From: Oscillospiraceae bacterium | GTDB taxonomy: Bacteria; Bacillota; Clostridia; Oscillospirales; UBA929 | Reading direction: 5' to 3' | Assembly: GCA_009777685.1 (NCBI GenBank) | Contig: WRLJ01000070.1 | Coordinates: forward strand, 1-7,558 | DNA: 7,558 nucleotides | Shown here: one piece after another, positions 1 to 6,259 of the stretch | How the letters are laid out: each line of letters begins with the position of its first letter | Position numbering within the stretch: the stretch's first letter is position 1 | Notes under the pieces: model-generated | Databases searched by the model: none | What the model saw: the letters and a program-made list of their open reading frames with translations, nothing else | What the model was told of the DNA's origin: nothing | Translations under genes and position numbers: made by a program

Positions 1-63
1 GACCCTTACGGTAAACAGCCGTGTCTCGCACAAAGCAAAACCCCCGTATGACCGGCAGGGGGG

Positions 64-115
64 CTGGGGGCGGCACGCCCCCAGTGGGGGGTTCCGGGGG
101 AGACCTCCCCCGGAA
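64..115. repeat. two adjacent GC-rich hairpins
   Basis: Two perfect hairpins lie eight bases apart. The first, 64-84, has 9 bp arms (CTGGGGGCG / CGCCCCCAG) around a three-base loop. The second, 92-115, has 11 bp arms (TTCCGGGGGAG / CTCCCCCGGAA) around a two-base loop. Neither is followed by a T-run on either strand, so they do not look like ordinary intrinsic terminators. They sit beside a repeat cluster and are probably part of the same repeat-rich intergenic DNA; a role as an mRNA 3' end for a gene left of the window cannot be excluded. Confidence 0.6.
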
Positions 116-147
116 ATGCCTGAACACTACCCAAACCCACAGCCGCA

Positions 148-405
148 CGGGCAAACGGTGAAAACCCTTCCCCCGAAGTTTGCGGATAACCTGCGGGACG
201 CCGAGGTCTGCGTCCCCTACGGTGTGTGCGGTGGGGCAAACAGCCGGACGGGCAAACGGTGAAAGCCGTTCCCCGAAGTTTGCGGATAACCTGCGGGACG
301 CGGAGGGCCGCGTCCCCTACGGAGGGGATGCGGGCAAACGGTGAAAACCCTTTCCCCGAAGTTTGCGGATACCCCGCGGGACGCCGAGGTCTGCGTCCCC
401 TACGG
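148..405. repeat. three copies of a ~75 bp direct repeat containing CTAC-ended palindromes
   Basis: Copies lie at about 148-222, 249-322 and 331-405, with a partial fourth start near 415. Each begins CGGGCAAACGGTGAAA, continues through CCCCGAAGTTTGCGGATA and ends in a 28 bp palindromic module (193-220, 293-320, 376-403) finishing GCGTCCCCTAC. In the middle copy the module is a clean hairpin: 9 bp arms GGGACGCGG / CCGCGTCCC, a four-base loop, then CTAC directly after the stem. Copies 1 and 3 carry the same changes in the inner stem. The 28 bp module of copy 2 recurs exactly, reverse-complemented, at 7405-7432. The array gives long open frames on both strands that are repeat translations, not genes. 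Confidence 0.85.
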
Positions 406-480
406 TGTGTGCGGACGGGCAAACGCGGACGGGGTCAGAGCAAAAGTAAAGGCTCTTACCTTGTAACTGGACCCAGAGAC

Positions 481-509
481 TTGTCACAGCTGAAGAATTA
501 TGGTAAACT
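481..509 (+). promoter_or_regulatory. probable sigma-A promoter for the isomerase operon
   Basis: A -35 TTGTCA at 481-486 (five of six consensus bases) is followed after 17 bp by a -10 TAAACT at 504-509 (four of six). A TG at 501-502 makes an extended -10. Transcription would start near 516, leaving a ~30 base leader with the ribosome binding site AGGAGG at 532-537. The local sequence is more AT-rich than the repeat array upstream, as expected for a promoter. Inferred from the sequence only. Confidence 0.5.
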
Positions 510-545
510 TAAGGACACCCCAATAAACTGTAGGAGGATTTTTTG

Positions 546-1511
546 ATGAAACTGGGCGTATTTACGGTTGCGCTGGGCGACCGGAGCGCGGAGGAAGCGT
601 TCGCGTGGCTGAGCGCGCGCGGCGTGCAGGCCGTGGAGATCGGCTGCGGCGGATATCCCGGGCGGGCGCACTGCGACCCGGAGGAACTGCTGGCCGACCC
701 GGCCCGGCTGGACGCCTTTGCCGGCCTGCTGAAGCGGTATAACCTTACGGTCAGCGCGCTGAGCGTGCACAGCAACCATGTCCACCCGCAGAAGGCGGTG
801 CGCGAGACCGCCGCCGAGCATTTCGCCCTCGCGCTGCGGCTGGCCGAAAAGCTGGGCGTCGACACCGTAGTCACCTTCTCCGGCTGCCCCGGCGGCCATG
901 ACGGCGCGCAGCGGCCCAACTGGGTCACCTGCGCGTGGCCGCCCGACTACGGCGAAATCCTCCAGTACCAATGGGACGAGGTTTTGATCCCGTTCTGGAA
1001 ACAGGCCGTGCAGGAGGCCGCGCGGTACGGCGTGACCAAAATCGCGCTGGAGCCGCATCCCGGCTTCTGCGTCTACAACGCCGAGACGCTGCTGAAGCTG
1101 CGCCAGGCCGCCGGACCGGCCATCGGCGCCAACTTCGACCCCAGCCACCTGTTCTGGCAGGGCGCCGACCCGGCGCAGTCAATTCTGGCGCTCAAGGGAG
1201 CGATTTATCACTTCCACGCGAAGGATACCCGCATCAATCCATACACCACCGCCGTCAACGGCGTGTTGGATACCGGCAGCCTGCTCGGGCTGGAAAACCG
1301 CTCGTGGCTGTTCCGCACGGTCGGATACGGGCACGGCGCGGACGTGTGGGGCGGCATCTTCACCGCCCTGCGTCTGGCGGGCTATGACGGCGCGGTCAGC
1401 ATCGAGCATGAGGACGCGTTCATGTCCATCGAGGAGGGGCTGGAAAAAGGCATCCGGTTCCTGAAGGACGTCCTGCTGTTCGAGTCGCCCGCAACGGCTT
1501 GGTGGGCCTAG
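546..1511 (+). CDS. sugar phosphate isomerase/epimerase family protein (xylose isomerase-like TIM barrel)
   Basis: The 321-residue product resembles AP endonuclease 2/xylose isomerase-like TIM barrels, the fold of IolE, IolH and many sugar or polyol epimerases. Barrel strands carry EIGCGGYPG (31-39), ALSVHSNHVHP (71-81), VVTFSGCPGG (108-117), IALEPHPG (166-173), GANFDPSHLFW (194-204), YHFHAKD (221-227) and VSIEHED (284-290). In this family the barrel binds a divalent metal; E169, D198, H224 and E287 are the likely ligands, with H201 nearby. The length is normal for the family and no signal peptide is seen, so the protein should be cytoplasmic. ATG 546 was chosen over the in-frame TTG at 543 because it sits eight bases after AGGAGG. 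It is first in a probable two-gene operon. The substrate is unknown: the family is promiscuous and neighbours give only a weak hint of sugar or inositol-type catabolism. Confidence 0.9.
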   Translation: MKLGVFTVALGDRSAEEAFAWLSARGVQAVEIGCGGYPGRAHCDPEELLADPARLDAFAGLLKRYNLTVSALSVHSNHVHPQKAVRETAAEHFALALRLAEKLGVDTVVTFSGCPGGHDGAQRPNWVTCAWPPDYGEILQYQWDEVLIPFWKQAVQEAARYGVTKIALEPHPGFCVYNAETLLKLRQAAGPAIGANFDPSHLFWQGADPAQSILALKGAIYHFHAKDTRINPYTTAVNGVLDTGSLLGLENRSWLFRTVGYGHGADVWGGIFTALRLAGYDGAVSIEHEDAFMSIEEGLEKGIRFLKDVLLFESPATAWWA

Positions 1512-1523
1512 GGACACAGTCTG

Positions 1524-1550
1524 AGGAGCGGCTGCAAAACAGCCGCTCCT
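1524..1550 (+). promoter_or_regulatory. intercistronic hairpin
   Basis: A perfect 11 bp stem (AGGAGCGGCTG / CAGCCGCTCCT) encloses a CAAAA loop between the isomerase stop and the next gene's ribosome binding site at 1562-1568. It lacks a following T-run (the next bases are TCTGAAACG), so it is a poor intrinsic terminator. It could be an mRNA-stabilising or processing element that sets different expression of the two genes, or a partial terminator. Confidence 0.6.
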
Positions 1551-1577
1551 TCTGAAACGATAAGGAGGCCGGATCTT

Positions 1578-2432
1578 ATGAAAGACCTGTTCCCGCGCAC
1601 CGCCGCAGGCGGCGTATCCCTGCCCCGTATGCTCATCGGCACCAATTGGCTGGCCGGCTGGACGCACCGCTCCGCCGCTGCCGATCACCGCGTCAGGCAC
1701 CACCACCGCGCGCCGGACAGCATCGTGCCGCTGCTGGAGACCTTTGTGCGCGGCGGCGTGGACGCCGTCATGGCGCCGTTCGGGCGCGTGCCCGCCGTCA
1801 CAAACGCCGTCCGCGAGGCCGAGCAGCGGCTGGGCGTGCCCATTATCCGCATTGACACGCCCGTCGTCAACGTGGACGACACCGCCGAAGGCCGGCGCGA
1901 AGCCGCCGCCACCTTCCGCGAAAGCCGTGAGCTGGGCGCGGCCTTCTGTCTGATCCACCACTCCAGCACAGAGCAGCTGGTCAACAAGAACAAGGGCGTT
2001 ATCGACCGGCTGGACGACTACACCGCGATGATCCGCGAGGCGGGACTGCTGCCCGGCGTGACGGCGCACATGCCCGAGATTGTTGTTTACTGCGACCAAA
2101 ACGGCTATGATGTGGAGACCTATGTTCAGATTTATAACTGCATGGGCTTTCTGATGCAGGTCGAGGCCGAGGCGGTGGCGGGCATCATTCACAGCGCGAA
2201 AAAGCCCGTGATGACGATTAAGCCCATGGCCGCCGGGCGCGTTACCCCGTTTGTCGGGCTGAACTTCTCCTGGGCGACACTGCGCGATTGCGACATGGTG
2301 ACCGTGGGGTGCTTTGACGAGCGCGAGGCGGAGGAGGTCCTCGAAATTTCCCGCGCCGCGCTGGAGCGCCGTCATCCGGATTTGGAACGCCGGCAAAGTC
2401 CCAATCCGGGACAGGCGGCGTTCGGAGAGTAA
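1578..2432 (+). CDS. conserved protein of unknown function, TIM-barrel-like, in the isomerase operon
   Basis: The 284-residue product cannot be assigned a named family with confidence. Visible blocks are LIGTNWLAGWTH (19-30), VDAVMAPFGR (61-70), IIRIDTPVVNVDD (89-101), FCLIHHSS (123-130), PGVTAHMPEIVVYCDQNG (159-176), VMTIKPMAAGR (211-221) and DMVTVGCFDEREAEEVLE (239-256). Alternating short hydrophobic strands and helices suggest a TIM barrel. The late blocks resemble the end of aldo/keto reductase-type barrels (a lysine-proline-x-alanine/glycine turn, then a value-type strand and a helix-start rich in acidic residues), but the catalytic tetrad cannot be placed. H127, H128 and H164 are candidate active-site or metal residues. 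No signal peptide or membrane segment is seen. AAGGAGG at 1562-1568 lies nine bases before ATG 1578. Its place 66 bp after the isomerase suggests a linked step in carbohydrate metabolism. The last ~20 residues are charged and low-complexity. Confidence 0.75.
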   Translation: MKDLFPRTAAGGVSLPRMLIGTNWLAGWTHRSAAADHRVRHHHRAPDSIVPLLETFVRGGVDAVMAPFGRVPAVTNAVREAEQRLGVPIIRIDTPVVNVDDTAEGRREAAATFRESRELGAAFCLIHHSSTEQLVNKNKGVIDRLDDYTAMIREAGLLPGVTAHMPEIVVYCDQNGYDVETYVQIYNCMGFLMQVEAEAVAGIIHSAKKPVMTIKPMAAGRVTPFVGLNFSWATLRDCDMVTVGCFDEREAEEVLEISRAALERRHPDLERRQSPNPGQAAFGE

Positions 2433-2468
2433 CGCCCGCCCCCGCCGTTCCGCGCAAAGGCACGGCGC

Positions 2469-4157
2469 TTATCCTCCTTTTCCCGTTTCCCCGAAATCCA
2501 GATAGGTGTATCTGTCCCGCCCGCCCTGCTTGGACATATACAGCGCCTTGTCGGCGCGGTTGATGTAGTCCTCCCAGGACTGCCTGTGCGCGGCTTTGCC
2601 GGTCGTGACGCCGGCGGAGACGGTGACGTGCGGCGCGGCGGAGCTGTCGGCGTGCGGGATTTCCAAAGCCCGTATGGCGGCCAGCGCCTTTTCCGCCACG
2701 CGCCTTGCGCCGGCCTCGTCGGTGTTGGGCAGAACGGCGACGAATTCCTCGCCCCCGTAGCGGGCCGCGAAATCGTTGGAGCGCGCCATGCTGCCGGCCA
2801 GCGCCTGCGCCACCGCCCGCAGGCAGATGTCGCCCTGCTCGTGGCCGTAGGCGTCATTGTACTTTTTGAAAAAATCCACATCCAGCATCAGCACGCTCAG
2901 ATAACCGCCCGAGCGGGACAGAAACTCCAGATAATGCTGGAGGTTGTTTTCCAGATACCGCCGGTTGCAGATCCCTGTCAGCGCGTCGTAGTACGACTTG
3001 GTGAACAGGTCCTGTATCGTGCCCGCGATGTTCCCCAGCTCATCGTCGCGCCCGACGCCGTAGACCGGCTCGCGTGTATCCTCCCGCAGACGCTTCAGAC
3101 TGCGGCTCAGCTGGCCCAGCGGGCGGAAGATCAGGCGGTAGCTGACGGCGTGGACGGCCAGCGCGAACGCGATCAGCAGCGCCAGCATGACCAGCAGAAC
3201 CGGCAGAAACATCGAGATATCCCACATCGCGGAGGCGTCGAACAGCGACACGGCCACCCAGCCGGTGTGCCGGACCGGCGCGATGGTCATATAGCGGTAC
3301 GGGCCGGACGGCAGCCGCATGGAAACCGCGTCCCAATCCGTCCAGGCATGATCGCCGCCGCCCAGATGCGCGCGGATCGCGTTTAAGACGGCGGGATGGG
3401 AAAACTCGTCCTCGATGCGCGTCTTCAGGATGTCATGCAGAAACGCCGGATCGTTCAGCCGCGTGCTGTCGATGTGAATGACGCCGTCCTGATCGACGAT
3501 CAGGCCGCGCATGGCCGCGTCCTCGTATTGGAAAAACAGCTCCCCCGCAATGTGGGAGAATTCCAGCCCCGTGCAGATCACGCCCAGCGGCGCGCCGTCG
3601 CGGACGACCTTGTAGTCCAGCCACACTCGCTTGCGCCGCAGGATTTCGTCGATGTCCACATCCAGCAGATACTCGTTCTCCGAGGCAATGCTGTTGAAGT
3701 ACCACTCGTCTCCGGCGCGGCTTTCCTCCAGCACCATCAGCGGCGCCATTTCGTCAGCCGGGCGGCTCGGCTCGATCCGGTACTCGTTGCGCGAGGCCTC
3801 GACGCCGACGTACAGGTTATAGCTGTGCAGTTGCCTGACGATGTCCGCCAGCTCCCCGTGAGCCTGGCGTTTTTTTTCCTCGTCGTCCTCGTCGGCCAGC
3901 CACTCGGCGACCGCCCCGGAGCGCGCCGCCAGAGCGATTAGGTCCAGCTCCTTGACGATCCGCGCGCTGAGGGCGTTGGCGGAGCTGATGGCGTAGTGCT
4001 GGGCGTAGTCCAGCGAGATATTGCGAATCACGCCGCCGAACGCCGCCGTCATCGCCGCCGCCGTCAGGCAGAAGACCAGCGCGAACAGCAGAATGCTGAT
4101 GTTGCGGAAGCGCACGAATATCCTGCCGCCGCCGGGCATTCTTTTTCTCGAACGCAC
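2469..4157 (-). CDS. membrane sensor diguanylate cyclase (dCache-like, HAMP, GGDEF)
   Basis: This protein should make c-di-GMP from two GTP in response to an extracytoplasmic signal. From the GTG start at 4157 it has 562 residues: a basic N-terminus, membrane helix 1 (about 20-41), a ~270-residue external double-Cache-like sensor (about 42-315, including DYKVVRDGAPLGVICTGLEF and GLIVDQDGVIHIDS), membrane helix 2 (about 316-338), a HAMP-like linker (about 340-384) and a GGDEF domain from DALTGICNRR (391) to near the end. The signature is GGEEF (468-472); D426 is the usual metal ligand; NDAYGHEQGD (434-443) is the nucleotide-binding segment. The inhibitory-site motif RxxD is intact at R459-D462, five residues before GGEEF, so product feedback is expected. 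GTG 4157 was chosen because GGGAGG lies nine bases upstream; a longer frame from GTG 4190 has no ribosome binding site. No EAL domain is present. It converges with the isomerase operon, 36 bp away, with no clear terminator between. Confidence 0.95.
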   Translation of the reverse strand: MRSRKRMPGGGRIFVRFRNISILLFALVFCLTAAAMTAAFGGVIRNISLDYAQHYAISSANALSARIVKELDLIALAARSGAVAEWLADEDDEEKKRQAHGELADIVRQLHSYNLYVGVEASRNEYRIEPSRPADEMAPLMVLEESRAGDEWYFNSIASENEYLLDVDIDEILRRKRVWLDYKVVRDGAPLGVICTGLEFSHIAGELFFQYEDAAMRGLIVDQDGVIHIDSTRLNDPAFLHDILKTRIEDEFSHPAVLNAIRAHLGGGDHAWTDWDAVSMRLPSGPYRYMTIAPVRHTGWVAVSLFDASAMWDISMFLPVLLVMLALLIAFALAVHAVSYRLIFRPLGQLSRSLKRLREDTREPVYGVGRDDELGNIAGTIQDLFTKSYYDALTGICNRRYLENNLQHYLEFLSRSGGYLSVLMLDVDFFKKYNDAYGHEQGDICLRAVAQALAGSMARSNDFAARYGGEEFVAVLPNTDEAGARRVAEKALAAIRALEIPHADSSAAPHVTVSAGVTTGKAAHRQSWEDYINRADKALYMSKQGGRDRYTYLDFGETGKGG

Positions 4158-4166
4158 GGAAAACCA

Positions 4167-4172
4167 CCTCCC
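4167..4172 (-). promoter_or_regulatory. ribosome binding site that decides the diguanylate cyclase start
   Basis: On the minus strand GGGAGG (4172 to 4167) lies nine bases before GTG 4157. The alternative upstream GTG at 4190 would place this site inside the coding region and has only AT-rich sequence before it. An ATG at 4139 is the other possible start, but its spacing from this site is too long. Confidence 0.7.
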
Positions 4173-4195
4173 GGAGCCTTGTTTGCTCACTGATT

Positions 4196-4224
4196 ATTGT
4201 ATCATATCCGTCAAGTAATGGAAA
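4196..4224 (-). promoter_or_regulatory. possible promoter for the diguanylate cyclase
   Basis: On the minus strand a -10 TACAAT (4201 to 4196, five of six consensus bases) lies 17 bp after a weak -35 TTTCCA (4224 to 4219, four of six). Transcription would begin near 4189, giving a leader of about 30 bases to GTG 4157. An overlapping TATGAT (4206 to 4201) is an alternative -10 with no good -35. It is back to back with the much stronger plus-strand promoter at 4226-4254. Confidence 0.4.
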
Positions 4225-4225
4225 A

Positions 4226-4254
4226 TTGACCTTTCCCCCGTGTTCGTGTATAAT
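4226..4254 (+). promoter_or_regulatory. strong sigma-A promoter for the radical SAM gene
   Basis: A -35 TTGACC (4226-4231, five of six) and a perfect -10 TATAAT (4249-4254) are separated by exactly 17 bp. Transcription should begin near 4261, giving a ~29 base leader with AAAAGAGG ending nine bases before ATG 4290. This is the best promoter match in the window. No operator-like dyad is seen over it. Confidence 0.85.
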
Positions 4255-4289
4255 GACCCCATTCCAATTCGGAAAAGAGGCGGCGTCCC

Positions 4290-5801
4290 ATGAGCAGGCC
4301 CATCGTTCTGGTCAATTTTTACAGCCCCAAGTCCCTGGGAATCCGGTATCTGGAGGGGTCCCTGCGCGCGGCGGGGTTCGAGGTTGCGGTCGTCTATTTC
4401 AAGGGCTTCCATAGCGCCCGCCCGCAGAAGCCGACAGAGACGGAGATGGAGGCGCTGGTGAATCTGCTGCGAGAGAAGTCGCCGCTGTTTATCGGGTTTT
4501 CGGTGATGAGCTCGCTGTACCTCGAGGCCGTCACGATGGTCAGCCGGGCCGTCCGGGAGGGCGCCGGAAATTCACCGCTGGTCTGGGGCGGCGTCTACGC
4601 CACGCTGTTCCCGGAACGCTGCCTGGAATATTGCGGCTATGTCCTTCGCGGCGAAGGCGAGGAGGCGATCGTGGAGCTGGCCGAACGCCTCCGCGGCGGC
4701 GCGGATTTAAGCGACATGCCAAACCTGGCCTATACGCGGGACGGCGAAACGGTCGTCAACCCTGTGCGCCCGCTGGTTACGGACCTGGACAGCCTGCCGA
4801 TGGCCCCGCTGGGCACGGGCGAAAAGTATTCCATCGAGGGCGTCTTGAAGGCGGGCGACCCGTCGCTGACGTCTGTCAGCTATGAGACGTCCTGCTCGCG
4901 CGGATGCCCGTTTGTCTGCGCGTACTGCTCGACGGTCAGCCTCAAGCGCATTTACCGGAGCCAGAACCGTCATTACCTGCGCTTCCGCTCGGTGGAGCAC
5001 GTCATCGCGGAGCTGACCGCCGCCAAGGCGGCGATGAAAAACCTGTCGTTCATCCATTTTTGGGACGAGATTTTTTCCGACGACAAGGCGTGGATTGAGG
5101 AGTTCGCGCGGCGTTACCGCGCGGAGATCGGCCTGCCGTTCGATATCTGGGCGCATCCGGGCAAGACGGACGCCGCCCTGATCGCCGCCCTGCGGGACGC
5201 GGGGCTGTATCAGGTCGTCATGGGGATTCAGAGCGGCTCGCCCAGCGTGCGCAAGACGGCCTTCCACCGCACCGAGACGCAGGAGGATATCCTGGCCGCC
5301 GCGCGGGTGTTTGCGGATTGTAAGGTGCCTCGGGTGATCTATGACCTGATCCTGCGGCACCCGTTTGAGTCGCTGGCGGAGCTGAAGGAGTCCTACGAGC
5401 TGTGCGCGGCCCTGCCGGGGCGCTTTACGCTGCAAATGCACGGGCTGAACTTTCTGCCCGGCACGGACATCGTGGAGGAGGCGGTCAAGCGCGGCCTGTT
5501 CACGCGCGAGCAGCTGGAGGAGATGATGTACGCGCCGATGGAAAAGCAGTACGCCTCGTGGTGGGAGTCCGACAACGCCGACCCGGACGTGAATTTCTGG
5601 TACCGGCTGACCTATCTGACGCAGTTTCCCTCCCTGCGCGGCGCGGCGGCGCGGCTGGCGCGGGATAAAGAGAACGGCAAGCCCTCCGCCGACGGCGCGG
5701 CGGCCCGCCGCTACGCGCTGGCCCGGAAAATGGCCCGGGCGCGGCACGTGTGGAAAAAGGGCTGGGCGGTGCTGAAAGGCAAGCTGGCGTTAAAGGGATG
5801 A
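4290..5801 (+). CDS. cobalamin-binding-domain radical SAM protein
   Basis: The 503-residue product has the architecture of class B (B12-dependent) radical SAM enzymes. The N-terminal Rossmann-like domain (about 1-165) has YLEGSLRAAGFEVAVV (20-35), WGGVYATLFPE (99-109) and LRGEGEEAI (119-127), the GGxxAT...PE and GEGE landmarks of this group. The radical SAM core follows: C206, C210 and C213 form the CxxxCxxC cluster-binding motif, with further strands at FIHFWDE (254-260), FDIWAHPG (284-291) and VVMGIQSGS (309-317), the last being the usual IQSGS/GxES-type motif. The C-terminal ~90 residues end in a basic tail rich in R, K and A. Family members do methylations, ring formation and other radical chemistry; the substrate here cannot be told. 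It appears monocistronic, so neighbours offer no clue, and no precursor-peptide-like small frame lies beside it. ATG 4290 fits both the ribosome binding site and the promoter. Confidence 0.92.
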   Translation: MSRPIVLVNFYSPKSLGIRYLEGSLRAAGFEVAVVYFKGFHSARPQKPTETEMEALVNLLREKSPLFIGFSVMSSLYLEAVTMVSRAVREGAGNSPLVWGGVYATLFPERCLEYCGYVLRGEGEEAIVELAERLRGGADLSDMPNLAYTRDGETVVNPVRPLVTDLDSLPMAPLGTGEKYSIEGVLKAGDPSLTSVSYETSCSRGCPFVCAYCSTVSLKRIYRSQNRHYLRFRSVEHVIAELTAAKAAMKNLSFIHFWDEIFSDDKAWIEEFARRYRAEIGLPFDIWAHPGKTDAALIAALRDAGLYQVVMGIQSGSPSVRKTAFHRTETQEDILAAARVFADCKVPRVIYDLILRHPFESLAELKESYELCAALPGRFTLQMHGLNFLPGTDIVEEAVKRGLFTREQLEEMMYAPMEKQYASWWESDNADPDVNFWYRLTYLTQFPSLRGAAARLARDKENGKPSADGAAARRYALARKMARARHVWKKGWAVLKGKLALKG

Positions 5802-5840
5802 CGGCCGGCCCCTGCTGCGCCGTAACATCTAAAGGTTTAC

Positions 5841-5908
5841 GCCCATTCGTAGGGCGCGATGCCCACATCGCGCCGCACACGCGCGGACACGGCACGCCGT
5901 GTCCCTAC
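5841..5908. repeat. facing pair of GTAG-headed palindromes (REP-like)
   Basis: A GTAG at 5849-5852 is followed at once by a 9 bp stem GGCGCGATG / CATCGCGCC (5853-5861 / 5866-5874). Next to it, in opposite orientation, a stem GGACACGGC / GCCGTGTCC (5885-5893 / 5896-5904) is followed directly by CTAC (5905-5908). A degenerate third CCCCTAC ends at 5938. The block 5841-5878 recurs exactly, reverse-complemented, at 7267-7304. A GTAG head next to an imperfect palindrome, often in inverted pairs, is the known layout of REP elements mobilised by RAYT (TnpA-REP) transposases; that link is an inference here. The stretch 5802-5840 shows nothing recognisable and no terminator. Confidence 0.75.
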
Positions 5909-5941
5909 AACGATGTCATGTTAGGGCAGTTCCCCTACAAC

Positions 5942-6025
5942 CGTCATTGCGGGCTTGACCCGCAATCTCCCAGAGGAGGCAAATCGCCAATCTGGAGGAG
6001 ATTGCGGGTCAAGCCCGCAATGACG
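5942..6025. repeat. 29 bp perfect inverted-repeat element, copy 1
   Basis: Arms at 5942-5970 and 5997-6025 are perfect reverse complements over 29 bp; the outer end reads CGTCATTGCGGGCTTGACCC. The 26-base centre holds a smaller dyad, CCAGA at 5970-5974 and TCTGG at 5991-5995, so the whole 84 bp could fold as one long hairpin. No coding capacity and no clear target duplication are seen. A diverged copy lies at 7325-7401. It sits between the radical SAM gene and the 3' end of the patatin operon, where it could also act as a transcript 3'-end structure for both, although no T-run follows. Confidence 0.85.
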
Positions 6026-6062
6026 AAAACGGGGGTTTTCCGCGCCGGGGATAGCGATTCGG

Positions 6063-6242
6063 TCAATGCAGCACCGCGTCGAGGATGTTCTTGGCCTTGC
6101 GCTCCGCCTTGTCCTTGGCGCCCCGCAGCTTCCCGAACAGCTCGACGGCCCAGGCGGCGGCGTACCACAGGACGCAGACCGCGCTCAGCGCCCCGAACAG
6201 CAGCGCCAGCCACAGGCACAGAGAGTTCCTTTCCAGCTTCAT
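6063..6242 (-). CDS. small single-pass membrane protein downstream of patatin
   Basis: The 59-residue product has a short charged N-terminus (MKLERNS), one clear membrane helix at about 8-31 (LCLWLALLFGALSAVCVLWY and following), and a basic amphipathic tail (38-59) with lysine and arginine residues mixed with alanine and leucine. By the positive-inside rule the basic tail is likely cytoplasmic. ATG 6242 was chosen because GAGGTG (6254 to 6249) lies six bases upstream; a longer frame from 6263 would overlap the patatin stop and has no such site. It follows the patatin gene by 17 bp on the same strand, so the two are probably cotranscribed. I recognise no family. It could anchor or regulate the lipase, but that is an inference from position alone. 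Confidence 0.65.
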   Translation of the reverse strand: MKLERNSLCLWLALLFGALSAVCVLWYAAAWAVELFGKLRGAKDKAERKAKNILDAVLH

Positions 6243-6259
6243 CGTTTTCACCTCACAGC

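Noticed and set aside
148..405. CRISPR array
   Set aside because: The repeat is ~75 bp, there are only three copies at uneven spacing, the intervening sequence is short and not spacer-like, and no cas gene is present.
6..546. Long open frames on both strands over the left repeat array (minus 6-422, plus 226-546)
   Set aside because: The translations are internally repetitive copies of the DNA repeat, with no ribosome binding site or domain. Open frames in GC-rich repeats are expected by chance.
1179..2396. 405-residue minus-strand frame opposite the isomerase operon
   Set aside because: Antisense shadow of two well-supported genes, histidine/alanine/glycine-rich and without motifs; high GC content lengthens such frames.
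2433..2468. Bidirectional terminator between the convergent genes
   Set aside because: Only a 6 bp stem (CGCCGT / ACGGCG, 2443-2448 and 2462-2467) with a 13-base loop and no T-run on either strand.
4707..5747. 346-residue minus-strand frame opposite the radical SAM gene
   Set aside because: Arginine- and glutamine-rich antisense translation with no motifs, fully inside a gene with intact catalytic residues.
6026..6039. Terminator from AAAAC...GTTTT next to the inverted-repeat element
   Set aside because: The stem is five mostly A-T pairs around a G-run and has no adequate T-tract, so it is too weak to support.
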